Shown: piece by piece, positions 1 to 11,424 of the stretch
Layout of the letters: each line of letters starts with the position of its first letter
Position numbering within the stretch: position 1 is the stretch's first letter
Source of the DNA: Trebouxia sp. TZW2008
Lineage: Eukaryota > Chlorophyta > Trebouxiophyceae > Trebouxiales > Trebouxiaceae
Length of the DNA stretch: 64,000 nucleotides
Assembly (NCBI GenBank): GCA_002118135.1
Contig: BDIU01000264.1
Coordinates: forward strand, 300,396-364,395
Reading direction: 5' to 3'
Program-made: the position numbers and the translations under genes
The notes under the pieces: model-generated
Database searches by the model: none
What the model was told of the DNA's origin: nothing
What the model saw: the letters and a program-made list of their open reading frames with translations, nothing else

Positions 1-523
1 GCAGGATAACAGTGTCGTAGGCATTCGAGCTACAATTGCCAAGCTCAATGCAATGCTGCAACATTATGATGCTGAGCTTTGGGCTCACCTTGAGCAGAAA
101 AACAAGGTAAAGAACCATTTTGCCCAGGGACATTGCACATCCTGTGCACTACTGACATGACTCTTTGCACATGCTGTGTGTTTCTGATATAACTCTTGCA
201 CATCCTGTGTGTTACTGACACAACCCTGTGCCATGCAGATCAATCCCCAGTTTTATGCCTTCAGATGGATAACACTACTTCTTACACAAGACTTCCCATT
301 TCCAGATGTTATCAGGCTTTGGGACAGCTTACTCAGTGATCCTGGAGGTCATATGGACTGTCTGCTGCGCTTTTGCATTGCAATGTTACTCAACATCCGT
401 ACAGAGCTACTGCAGGGTGACTTTTCGCAAAACATCAAATTATTGCAAAAGTATCCATCAGTAGATGTGCATGCTGTTATACACCAAGCCATGCAGCTAA
501 AGCTTGCAGCTGCTGCTCAGTGA
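1..523 (+). CDS. TBC1D13: TBC1D13-type Rab GTPase-activating protein, C-terminal part
   Basis: The last two exons of a gene that begins before the window. Exon 2-106 reads in frame (35 codons) and ends at an AAG|GTAAAG donor. The intron ends in GCAG, and exon 239-523 runs to a TGA. The protein contains INPQFYAFRWITLLL and FPDVIRLWDSLL, the C-terminal helices of the TBC domain as found in TBC1D13, followed by a short tail ending KLAAAAQ. TBC proteins stimulate GTP hydrolysis by Rab GTPases in membrane traffic; the catalytic Arg and Gln fingers lie upstream of the window and cannot be checked. The gene converges on RAD54. The subfamily call rests on my recognition of the conserved tail, and another TBC subfamily is possible. 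Confidence 0.85.
133..229 (+). repeat. Intronic minisatellite, about three units of ~33 bp
   Basis: Inside the TBC1D13 intron the phrase GCACATCCTGTGTGTTACTG occurs three times with small changes (near 135, 165 and 198). The third unit runs into the acceptor region. This is the mildest form of the local tandem duplication seen throughout the window. Confidence 0.7.
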
Positions 524-865
524 TGCCTCTGTCTACCTGAGCCTTGTATCACAGACAGCGACTGAATAGGGGTAACACGTTCAGATTGACTGCACATGTA
601 CACTGATCATGTTAGATGATCTCGACCCTACTGAAACCAAAAAAAAATTGCCAATGAAGCGAGGCATGCTCAATGATACACATCTAGGCTACACAAAAGC
701 ATGCCGATCGAAATCCTGTTGTCCTGCGTTGGTCTGCTGCTGCACACAGTACAAAATTTACAGCTGTTGGACACAAAAAGTCTTCGTCGAAGCCAGCTGC
801 AGAGTAATGAAATGGCTACTAGCATTCTTGCTGTTGGGCGAGGAAAAATCAGCAAGCATGCACTC
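524..865. other. Convergent intergenic interval TBC1D13 / RAD54
   Basis: This holds the 3' UTRs of two convergent genes. A TGTAA hexamer core on the minus strand near 757-761, about 105 bp past the RAD54 stop, could be a green-algal type polyadenylation signal. No further gene is apparent. Confidence 0.4.
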
Positions 866-3800
866 TCATACGAAATCATCATCATCATGGACTGCTGCTC
901 TGACGGCGCTTATTCTGACTGGCTGGCTGGCTTCTGTCTTGCGCTTTCTGACCGGCAAAGTGTCATGCACAGCTGATTTGATAGTAGAAGTGGCACGTTT
1001 GCTCCCTGACAATGCACCACTGCTGACAGGTGTCTTGCCTAAGGGCAGCTCCTGATTAGACACGGATGCCAATGGTTTGCGAGAACCATCAGGCAAAGAG
1101 TGCCGCATCTGCATTGGCTTGTTGCTGAATTTGACTTGAGCCTTGTCAGCAGAACCACCAGGCACAGCATTGCATGGTGAAACAGGAGCTGAGTGCCTGT
1201 CAGGTTTCAGGTCAGAGCCTGGCTGCTGCTGCTGGCTCATGGGCGTTGGTACAGACGGCCTAGGCGCTGTATAGCTTGGAGCCTGCATGTCACAAGACAG
1301 CTGTAGTTAGCAGTCAGCAATCTTGCAGGTTTGCCACCAGCATCAAGGTGTTCATGCGCCCTCAAGAAACGAAAACTTTGCCCCTTATGGTGTCAGTCAC
1401 AGAAAAAACAAATGCTGCATCAGTCTTCCCTAAAAGCTTTCAAAAGAGGGGAAGGGGGCACACGCCAACTAAATAATGCAAAGTGTTATTGTCAAGCCAC
1501 TGAGCCATGTCAAGCACAATTTCCCTGCATCCGTTTCAGTCACAAATGATGATATGGTACCTTGATGACAGGTGCAGACTGGCGCAATGCTGCAGTGACG
1601 TGCTTTGTCACAGGGCCCTCAGCAGCAGCAGCAGATGGTGTGGGAGCAGAATGGCGCTGCACTGGCGGGGCGCTGTCTGTTTCCAGCTTCATGCCAGCAA
1701 TCTGCATCGCAGTCAAGGACTTGCTCATCAACACTTGTATCCACACCGATGGGCTTGCTTGTGGAGACTGTTGACCGGAAGGAAGGGCTTGCGCATCAAG
1801 ACTTTGACAGAAGGTGATAGAAGCACAGTTCACTCTTGGAAGGGCTGACCATGCTGTGCAGATCAGGCAGCCGTTGGTGATAGCATGCCTGAAGCAAAGC
1901 AGGATGCTGCATTTCACTGATGCCCCTTTCAGGTGCTCAATGATCGAGTGAGGAGCTCCGAGTCTGTAGCAGAACACACTCATTGAGGCCATCAAACCAG
2001 ATGCAGCATGCCAACAACAATGCAAGGTGGTGACAGTGGTCTACCTGGCAGCTGAAGACAAAGGTAACATCATTCTCCGCCGCCTTGTGCATGACTTGAT
2101 CCGGCACAGTTGAGACATCTGGGTGGTGGCCCCAGTTGAGCAAATCCTCCTCAGCAGGGGCGCCAACCTGCAACATCAGCAGCATGAGAAAGATAAGTCC
2201 ATGGCAAGTGTCTGCACATACTGCAGCTACAGCGTGAATAATCCTTCTTCTTCTTGTGTGTGAATGCTCCACGCAGCTCGCACGAACTTGGGCATGACAT
2301 GCAACTGACTGCCTGCTGTCTGACTTGGTTGTTGCTTATGTTTAGGCACATGCAACATTAGCAGCACATGAGACACAAGTCCATGACAGACACCAATGGG
2401 CGTCAAGCCCATCAAATCAGCAACAATCAAGCTCATCTGCAAATGCTGTACTGCAGCCATGTGCAGTCCCTCCTGTCTACAAGTTGCACTATGCGCTGCT
2501 GTCAAATATCAAGGTGTCACACATGCAGACATGATATGCTATCAAGTGCCTGCATCTGTTCAGCTTGCCTGTTGCTTGTACTGAGGCGCTTCCAGAGGCC
2601 CTGCTTGACTGCCCTCATCCATGTTATTGTCTTCAGGCCTACACCTGGAGTCATAGGTGTCTGAGGCGGTGTCTTCCCGCAGCGTGAACAGGTCTCGCAG
2701 CATCTCGGAGGACCAGCCGCCACCAGCAGCGTCACTGCCGTTCACCACTGCTTGCAGACCCTCCTTGGACATCTGCCTCTGGAAGACCTGCATGTAACAC
2801 GACATACATGTCTTCACAACCAATTGGGCATCAGTAGTGACTGACAACATTGAGGAGCATGTCTGCTGTGTTGACTGAAGCCATCTTGACTGCTCGTACG
2901 CTACAGCAGCATTCCGCTTGAGAGAGTTGCAATTGTCAAAATGCCAGTCTGAAATCAACAGTGCAGGCATTGCAGTTGGCAGTCTTGAGACCACACTCGA
3001 CAGTTTTGGGTCTTGGTGATGCATGAGCTCTTGAATCTTAGGAATGCAATACAGTATCTCCTAGCTGACATCACGTGCCTTGAACATCAGCATGTGATGC
3101 ACTCATCAAGCCATTTGTCACGCAGGCTACAAAGACCATTGATGCACCTTCTCTTCTATGCTGCCAGTTGTGATGAACCTGTACACGTACACCTGCTTCT
3201 TTTGCCCATCCCGCCACACTCTGGCTGCTGCCTGTTTGTCTGTTGCTGGGTTCCAGTCTGCATCAACGCAAGTCTTGCCTCACCAAGTCAACCATGACGC
3301 ACAAAAGCAAAGCGACACTACAGCTGAGGCTGCTGCTTTACATCAACTGGCTTGAGTCACCAGGCAACAGGCCTGAATGACTACAGACAGTAGTGCCGTT
3401 GATTGCAAGTCCTTAGCAGAGCCCTGCTGTGACAATGCATTCAGCAACACCATGTGGCATGGCTTGCTGAGCATAGCTGACTTTGTGCTAGGAGACAAGC
3501 AGTGAAGCAATGTATGACAGTCTGTACCTGGATCAAACAACACCAAGCGGTTGCCTCCAATGAGGTTCAAGCCGCAGCCGCCAGCCTTGCTACTCAGCAG
3601 GAACACAAACTGGTTGTCTTGGGGGTCGTTGAACTTCTTGACCAGCTTCTGGCGCTTGTTGATGCTGGTGCTTCCATCCAAACGCACAAATGGGTACTGC
3701 AGTATCAGAACTTGGGATATGCAACATGTCATTGATATGTTGTGTGTCATGCCTGCTTGAATGCCCAATTACAGTTTATGACAGTCATGCCACAACCCAC

Positions 3801-6800
3801 GAAGCAATGTGGATGCGTCTTTCCAGCAAAGGCTTGCAACGCATTTCAATTGCCAAAGCCTACAGCATATATAATGCATGTGTAAGCAATTGTAAAGCCT
3901 GATATCACAAAGCAGATGATGTTGCTGCTGCAGCATAACCCTTCTGCAGCATGTGTAGTGGCCGAACCCGCAAGCAATGGGCAGCAATCCACATTTGCAT
4001 AGACAAGTTGACTCATAGACGCATTGCTTCCCAAACATTAGCAGCAAGCTACAGCTGCAAAACCCTTGCTGAATGAAAGTGAGACAGGTCACACGTTGTG
4101 ACATGCATAAAGGCAGGTTGATCAAAGTACCTGCTGCTCGCGGCACAGTGTGCTGAACAGGTCCAAGGTCTGAGTGTAGTTGGACACGATGACAATGCGG
4201 TCACTGGTCTCAGTACGCAGGACCTTCAGCATGCGGGCCATGAGGGCAAACTTGCCAGACAGCAGCTCCCAACCCAGGGCAAGGCTCCCCCTGCCTGCCC
4301 TCCCATTGTCAAACAGCCCCGGTGGGAAGAACTCACCGCAGCCCTGGACCAGTCAACCAATAAATTCATCATTCCATTGAATAAGTTCATAAATGAATGG
4401 ACGGAGGATGCATGGCTGCGTGTGTTGGGTAAGACGTCATGGGTGCAAGCGTGACTGTCACATCATCAAGGCAGCAGTCATTGCATCTCTGTGCAAGGGC
4501 ATGATTGAAGCTACATAAGCGAGCATACAAGGCCCATGGCTGATGTGACATGCAGGTGCATTGAACAGCAGAACACATGACATGACCGCAATGCTTCAAT
4601 AGTGATTGTATGTCTGTGAGAATGTCTATTCGACACTTGATCGATGTTGGAGTTCAGTCAAACGTCTGTAAGACATGAACAAATTTGTCAATTTGCATCA
4701 CACAATTGCTGTAGAGTGGCTGTACCTCAAAACCTTCTGCAACTCCTGCGTCCTTGTTGACATGATGCAAGGCATCATAGATCAGCTTGGGGTGGTTGCA
4801 CAGCTTCTTCAGGTTTGTGATAGCGGGCAGGACACCCACAGACTTCTGGCCTGATACCAGGTTGCGGGCTGCCTTGGACTTCAGGAAGTGACCGTATAGA
4901 TCACGCTGAAGGTCTGTCAGCTTGCAGCAAACCACCTCAATAACCTGCAGGTAGGTGAATGACATTGTGCGCATACAGCTCACAGTGCTTTCTACATAAC
5001 TGTCAGAATGGGTTGCTTACATGTCCTTGATTCGTGGTGCGCTGGTAGCGCTAGCTCAGCGAAGAGGTGCTAGATAGCTTGCATTGCATCATAGCTGCTC
5101 ACAAGCCAGACATGAGCATGCTTATCATAGCAAGACAAGGAGATAGAGATGATGATGATGATGCATGCATAACAGTTGTCCTGTGTTGGTACTGGTGTTG
5201 ATCTTGGGCGATGGACGTTCAGACAGTATAGTGTTGGTGTACCTGAAAAGAAAGTCGTTGCAGTGCTGGTTTCACAACATGCTGAAGGTGGCAAGAGAAT
5301 GAGCTGGACATGACACATGTATTGACATCATTGCTACGCTGATAATGGTGCTGACCTTGGGAGGCAGATGGTCTGACAGAATGGTGTTGGTGCGTCTGAG
5401 GATGAAGTCATTGCAGTGCTTGTTCATCTCCTCCTGGCGCTCTGCAGCAAGCTGCACCTCCTTGTCAGTGGCCCCAGGCTCCCTGCCTGCCAGGATAGGC
5501 CTGTCGTAGTACCTTCTGAAGTGAGCAGGGCTCTCAAACACCTTGGGGTTGCAGAAGCTGGCCATAGCATAGAACTGCATGACAAACGATGCATTAGTAC
5601 ACTAATGATGTGGTTCTGGAAGCTCCGTGTCTGTGGGCAGGGGCTATGGATGAAGCACTCACAAGTCCAGCTGACTCCAACAGCACCGGCATGTACTGTG
5701 TGCCTACAAGACACCATGCCAATGACAGGCCTCTTGAATACCTTGGGGTTGTACAAGCTTTTATGGCATAGAAGTGCATGATCAAGTTGCGCTGGCTGCA
5801 ACAGCACCAGCAGAAGCTGCTCACCCATAAGACTACATTAACATGATGATGCATGAAGTTTTCTTGTCATTTTACTGATAAGGACTCTCAATACAAGGAC
5901 ATTTTCAGTGCAAGGACAATGCAATTGAAGACCCATCAACACATTCTGACAGCAGTGATGCCTCTTAGTGAGGACAAATTGTTATGAGAGCAAGTTTCTT
6001 AGCCCCCAAAGCAGCTGTTGTAAACAGACAACACTGTATGTCATCGTCAGATTTGTACAGTGCTGCTGACATCAAAGTGCAAGTGACAGGCCTGAACAAA
6101 GTGTTCAAGTAAATGCACTCACCTCATCCAAGTTGTTCTGAACTGGCGTCCCTGATAGAAGGATACGTCGCTTGCACTTCAGGCTGCCCAAAGCCTGCAT
6201 TGCATGATATTCAGCATGTTGCACAGCCGCATTCAGTTGCTACAGACTGCTTACAGACAAGAGGCCATGCCTCTGATAGGTCCATGCAGCGCTGCTGACA
6301 CATAAAATACTGTGCCATTGACAAACACAGACAATGCTGCTTATGCTTCCAGAATGAGTGCTGGAAGCCAGGCAAGCTGGTTGTGCGGTCACATCTCTTG
6401 GAGACTCAGCCTGTGAGCATGATCTGAATCTGTCATGAGCTTCACCTTGTTTGTCAGAGTCCTGCACAGACAAAGATACATGAATCATGGTATCCACTGC
6501 ATGTAGCAAAGACAGCTGTGCACTATGCAAGATTGAGCCTTACTGGTCATTCTTGAGTCTGTGCGCCTCATCACAGATCAGCAGGTCGCAAGCTGTGTCA
6601 CTCTTGAACTTGTCCGTGTGCAATCTGAAGGTCTCATATGACACAATGAGCACCTGCACAACACCACAAGCTTATAACAGCTTACAAACAGCATTACACC
6701 ATTGGACATACTGCAAGCAGCAGTAACACACTGATCAGCAAGCAGGATGGAGAGTGAGTAACTTCAAGACGGGCTGGCTGAAGCTAGGCATGTGAGCAAC

Positions 6801-8778
6801 ATACCTTGGCAAAGTTGCGGGGGCTCAGGAACTGGCTGATGCTATCAATGACATCATCTCTGGTGGACTCACACAGAGGAAGTGTTTGCAGGCGGCCCTG
6901 CAGGCATCATCAGCACCTTGTTCAATATGTTAGCTTTGACACAAGCGCGAGCAGGAAGAGATATTCCCGTGTCCAACCCAGTGGGGTCGCTCGTCAAAGA
7001 CAGCATGAAGACGCCATGCACTCCCTTCACAGAGCTTTGAGGCTACTGATACAGTGGTAATTCAAGCACAGGTGCCAGATGTGTGACATTGCCAAATTGG
7101 GCTTGTTTTGAGAGCTTAGGTCACACCTTGAGCCATTTCTGGATTTCACTGTCCCAATTGCTGACCAGGCTGGTTGGACAGCAAATGATCACGCGCTTTG
7201 CTATGGGCTTGCCACCAAGCAGGTCATTGCCTGAGTTCAGCAAAGTCCACAGCAGCGTGATGCTTTGCAATGTCTTCCCCAGACCCATGTCATCGGCAAG
7301 GATTGCACCTGTAGAGCAGATTTCTCTGTTCGCACTATGTTTTGAGCGGTGGCACCTCTACTATGTCCTAAAATCAGTTAGATCATCGCAACTGTACCAG
7401 AATCCAATGCAGACTGAGAAGGATCCGTCTGTACATATACAGCCACAGAAGTCCAAAGCCTGCCTAGGAAGTGTATGTAAGGACTGGATAATGAGACAAC
7501 GGCGCAAATTGGGACTCTGGCTGTACACTTTGCCAGCACTTCATGTTGGTAAGTTTTGTGTCCTCGTCCTGGAATCATCAGAGTTCCTGGGAGATCATGA
7601 AGTGCTACATGTTGGCAAGTTCACCTTGTCCAGTGTCTGATCTGAGTCCTGTGACACAGTCAAACAGGAACTGCACGCCCTCCCTCTGATGAGGCCTCAG
7701 CCATCTGGTGAGCATGGTGTCAACCACCACTGGGTCTGCAGTTGAGCCTTCTGGGGGCTCCCATACAACCAATGGCTCAATACCAGCAGGCAGCTCAATG
7801 ACCTGACAAAGAGCACAAAGAGACTGTAACTCAAGAGTGTGCTGATGCAACCATTCTCATTGCAGAACTCAATATCCAACCAGCATTGTAACAGTCAAAA
7901 AATGACTTTTGGATATAAGGACACTCAGTACAAGGACATTTTCTTTGTAAGGACAATGCAATCCGGAATTCACCACTGCACTGCTATTGAGAAAGGGCTT
8001 GCAATGTAGGGACGTCTCTTTGGATACCAATGCAGTTGTTATAAAGACAAAACACTGTATGAATGCTGCAATCAGACTTCTTAGTAAGTATATACTAGCA
8101 TCTGAGCCTACCTCAGAGACCTTGGGTGGATCTATAACAGCAACAATTGGCACAGCTAGGGGAGCTTTGCAACCCCATGGCACAACCGTACGCCTTGCAA
8201 GAGCACTTCTCTTCAGTGCCTGCAACAGTTGTGAAACTTGAGTTGCTTGTATGATCTCAAGAAGTGCTGTGAAACAAGGAAGGTGTGCTGTGATTGCAGC
8301 AACAGCAGCACCCTTGCCTGGGAAAAGCCACTTGTTGATGGGTGTGGTGACTTGAAAGGTTTCCTCAAGCACACTTGATCATGCTCCGTGACCTTGTACA
8401 GTTTTGGCAGCATAGACTTACGCTTGACCTCCAGGCTGCAAGACCATATCAAACAGTTTGATCATACAACTCAATGTTGCAAGAGCCATGCAGTCCCCTG
8501 CACTGACCTTCCGCTGAGCATAGCAGCGATGTTTGCGTCCCTGCGCTGCTTGAGCTGCTCAGCGTCAAGCTCATCTTCTGAGTTTTCTGCACTAGTGCCA
8601 TCTTCCTCGGCGGCGTCCTCGCTGGCATTAATGGACTGATCGCAGTCGGAACCTTCCTCTGCAGATGGAGTTTACCGTCGCAAGTGTTTGGTAGACTGCG
8701 TGGAGTTGACAGCCTCTTGTAAAGCTCACCTTCGCTATCACAGATGTGAGCAGAAGCGTCGTCCTCCCCATCCGACAT
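866..8778 (-). CDS. RAD54: RAD54 SNF2-family recombination translocase
   Basis: DNA-dependent ATPase/translocase that acts with RAD51 in homologous recombination in the nucleus. Exons resolved with consistent phases: 8778-8730, 8658-8508, 8435-8312, 8219-8112, 7802-7625, 7308-7127, 6897-6805, 6653-6544, 6461-6446, 6194-6123, 5574-5356, 4944-4726, 4343-4131, 3696-3528, 3257-3148, 2787-~2580, 2167-2045, 1701-1561 and 1282-866. The 2787 exon's end and its link to 2167 are not settled. Key motifs are [16 protein letters not shown]; Walker A DDMGLGKT (about residue 210); DEAH (about 325); [38 protein letters not shown]; and [10 protein letters not shown]. The start is [11 protein letters not shown], opening an acidic N terminus. 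After the family-typical [15 protein letters not shown] block, the C terminus adds about 185 low-complexity residues (exons 1701 and 1282) ending DDDDFV. Total is about 960 residues, longer than typical RAD54 (750-900). Introns carry two MITE copies and several partial exon copies. Confidence 0.95.
2344..2393 (-). repeat. Ghost copy of the acceptor flank of RAD54 exon 2167-2045
   Basis: The segment at 2163-2215 (CTGCAACATCAGCAGCATGAGA) recurs, slightly altered, about 180 bp upstream in the preceding intron. Confidence 0.5.
5199..5275 (-). repeat. Ghost copy of the 3' part of RAD54 exon 5574-5356
   Basis: This matches 5353-5432 over ~75 bp, sharing GTGTTGGTG and GTTGCAGTGCT. It lies downstream of the exon in the same intron. 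The parental donor AAG|GTCAGC has become AAGATCAAC, so the copied donor is dead. Confidence 0.7.
5729..5786 (-). repeat. Ghost copy of the 5' part of RAD54 exon 5574-5356
   Basis: This matches 5535-5592, sharing ACCTTGGGGTTG and GGCATAGAA..TGCATGA. It lies upstream of the exon. The parental acceptor ATGCAG| reads ATGCAC here and is inactive. Confidence 0.7.
5870..6040 (+). mobile_element. Pogo-like MITE, copy 1 (RAD54 intron)
   Basis: One of four related intronic repeats. Shared features in order are a TATAAGGAC-type left arm, the phrase AAGGACAATGCAA, CATTCTGAC, and a right end near GTTGTAA..GACA..ACACTGTA. Here the left end is degenerate and the right end ACACTGTA is clear. It lies in the intron between RAD54 exons 6194-6123 and 5574-5356. 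Confidence 0.6.
6446..6461 (-). other. RAD54: RAD54 16-nt micro-exon
   Basis: Splicing 6653-6544 directly to 6194-6123 gives a frameshift and an early stop. A 16-nt exon at 6461-6446, bordered by GTGCAG| and |GTGAAG, restores the frame. It encodes QTLTNK between HRLKND and [10 protein letters not shown]. The result matches the family segment LKN-x-QT-x(3)-AL just after the DEAH box. Support is phase closure plus family conservation; no transcript was seen. Confidence 0.75.
7889..8060 (+). mobile_element. Pogo-like MITE, copy 2 (RAD54 intron)
   Basis: The best-preserved copy. The left end is TAACAGTC..GGATATAAGGACAC and the right end is GTTATAAAGACAAAACACTGTA, so both ends carry CAGT next to TA in inverted orientation. 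That is typical of pogo/Tigger-type Tc1-mariner elements. It lies between RAD54 exons 8219-8112 and 7802-7625. There is no coding capacity. Confidence 0.65.
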
Positions 8779-9157
8779 GCCTTCAACGCCTGCCGCGGAT
8801 CAACAGCAAAGCCACACCGAGAGCGATCGCGACAGTGCGTACCAGCGTACGACGGAAACTTGTCACGGTTACGCCCCGAAACCTCTCAAGTTGGCAACTG
8901 GCTTTCGAAATTTCGTAATTCGCTGCTTCTCCTGCAGATCCTCCCAGCGCTGCTCTTGGAGCTTGAGCCGGTTGCGTTGGACTGCGCGCATGACACACAT
9001 CGATGTGCAAGCGTCGTTACGGCATGTCATGATTGCACATTGATGGCAGCACAGAATACGAGGCGACACTGATCTAAACCGTGCATGTCTAGTCGCAGTT
9101 TCTGCGCAACACACTAGACTGCGCACAGGTCTGGCATACTGTTGTGACCCGTAGTCT
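8779..9157. promoter_or_regulatory. Head-to-head promoter, RAD54 / GDPD-like gene
   Basis: 379 bp lie between two divergent start codons. The segment is visibly richer in CpG (clusters such as GAGCGATCGCGACAG near 8820) than the TGCA-rich introns around it. It must hold both promoters and 5' UTRs. No TATA box could be assigned. Confidence 0.6.
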
Positions 9158-11424
9158 ATGGTCACGAAGCCAACGGGCCCAAGTCAAAGAAGGCAAAAGC
9201 ATTTCTGGCAGTCTTCGAGTCTATGGCGTTACCTGCCAGTTCTTGGCATTGTGCTGTGCCTCTTGCTTTTTGCCTGGATAAAGGTAAGCATGGATTAAAG
9301 GGCTTCGTCTACCGCGCTGCTGCAATATTTCCTGCTCAAATCAGTCACGAGGTGCAATTCTGCCTTCAGGACTCTGCAGGCACAAGTGCCAGTGGCAAAG
9401 TCAACAGAAGTCCTGCACAAAGTATGTCTGAAAAGGCAGGTTGACATGATGCTGTGACCGTTAGCAACTCAAGCCAATGGTCTGTAACGATGACGCAAAT
9501 GCACTGCAGACCATAACAGTGCAGGCTTGGCAGGATCACTAGACTTAGATCAGTGCAAACACCTGCCACAGCTTCGCATATGTTCGCATCAGATGAAAGG
9601 CGTGACCACCACCTGGGGCATGCTTGCAGCTTTGCGGTAAGCAACTTTCAGCATATGCCATGCGTCTGCACATATGTACAAAGTGGCAACAGCATCATGT
9701 TGCTTTTGGCAAGCAAGTCAAAAGCTGCATTCTGCAAGAACTGCTGCTGTAGAGAGCTGCCATTCGACTTGAGGCGTCCATTGCCTCTTCATAGACAGAT
9801 ATGCTTGCGTTCATGATATACTCTCAGCATGTGTTGGTTGTACATGCCCTCCATGTGGTGTGATGCTTTGCTGCTGCAGCTGGAAGTCCTCCAGCAGCTT
9901 ATGTACCAATGCAGGGAACTGTTTCAGATGGGTGTCAGATGCTTTGACATAGATATTATTACTACTTCAGATCAACAGCTCCTTGTTACGCATCCCAGGT
10001 CTCTGCAGGTACCCAACTCTTAGCGCTTTTACTTGCTTTGCTATTGTACTGATCTTGAGCAAGTGCAAAAAGCAGCTTCTGTCCTGTGCAGGATGTGCTT
10101 CAGCTCAGTCTACCCAATGACACAATAGCTGACTTCAATACGCACGATTACAGCTTGAGAACCATGCGTGAGCTGGGTGCCAATCTGACAGCATTTCCTT
10201 CTGCTGCTGAGGTGATTGCTCAACTGTTGTTGTGGCGCACTTCCCCTGTGTTGATGCAAGCGACGTCTGCTTTAGGGATTATTGACTGTTTGGGATTGTT
10301 CACGAGCTGACTTATGTTTGTTCACGTTTGAGCTTGGTGAGAGGCAAAGTTCACTTTGCCATCTGCAGTTTCTTGAGGAGTACGCTAGATTGATCAGACA
10401 GGCAGGCGCTGCAGATGATGCTTGGCATGGTTGGGATCCCCACAGGTGTGAAATTGTCTGTGACACTGCTGGACAGCCTACGTCCCCTGACCTTTCTGTG
10501 CTGTAGTAGCCTCAGAAAGCATGCAACTATGTCATTGCATGCCACCTGCAAAGCCCAGCAAGATTTGACAAGGCTTTCCAGACACAGTATGTCACAGACT
10601 GGTACATTGTACCATACAGTACTATTGTCCTGATGTGAGTCTGTTCCAAACATAGAGTGTTGCACGAAACATTGAGTCTGTATACCGGACAAATTTCTTA
10701 TTATCACGCAGGATGCCATTTGCATTTCTTGAACTTAAAGGTGCGGCGTACAATACGGATGCCATCGACTGGCTTTGGGCAGAAGTGTTGGAGCTTGGCA
10801 TTGTCAAGCATGTGGCAATTTATGTGACTGATGATCGGCAGCCAGTCATGTTGGCTCACCAGACGCATTGGCAAGGATTGCTCGTGCGTGGCTTCAAGGT
10901 AATTTCACATGCTAGTGTGAGGCTGCAGTAATGACGCCTGTGTGCTGCCGCATTATATGCTGAGTGTGATGTCATGACGTGCAATCTGCTTAGTCAAAAT
11001 TTGCCTTGCACAGCACAGATGCACACCTCAGCATGGCACATGTTGGCTCGCCACGCTCCATCCACGCACGCATATGCCCATGTGCAGTCATATCTCTGCA
11101 ACATGTGCATCTACAAAGAGATACACAAATTTGCTCGCACGGGTCTGTGTTACGTTCTAGGATACACTGACAACGGAGGAGCAAGACAGTGTGGATGGCG
11201 AAGCCTTGAAGGCTTCTGCATTGTTGAGCTCCTCTATTAATCTGCCTGAGCCCTTCTACCGCCGCCTCAAGCAGACTGCCAAGCCAGTGTTCTCATGGGT
11301 TATTGACAGCCCTCTGCAGCTCCGCACAGCGCTCAGCAGAAATGTAGATGGCATCATCAGCAACGACCCCTTCTTCTTGAAACTTGTGTTGAAAAGCTGG
11401 TGGAGGCGCTGCAGAGAAACATAG
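9158..11424 (+). CDS. Glycerophosphodiester phosphodiesterase-like membrane protein
   Basis: Resolved exons are 9158-9283, 9880-10008, 10092-10211, 10369-10445, 10712-10898 and 11161-11424, with phases that close. One or more exons between 9284 and 9879 are unresolved; a candidate begins after TTCAG near 9370. Exon 1 encodes a basic N terminus and then a hydrophobic signal anchor, YLPVLGIVLCLLLFAW. The catalytic-type motifs are GVRCFDIDIITTSDQQLLVTH (metal ligands E/D-x-D and the His after VTH), FAFLELKG and VDGIISNDPFFL, as in GDPD/PI-PLC-like TIM barrels. Such enzymes cleave glycerophosphodiesters to glycerol-3-phosphate plus an alcohol. The first catalytic His (HRG motif) should be in the unresolved part. 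The C-terminal frame is ambiguous (see findings). Confidence 0.8.

Noticed and set aside
7083..7640. A 185-codon plus-strand open frame
   Set aside because: It overlaps RAD54 exons 7308-7127 and 7802-7625 in antisense, spans their splice sites, and resembles no protein.
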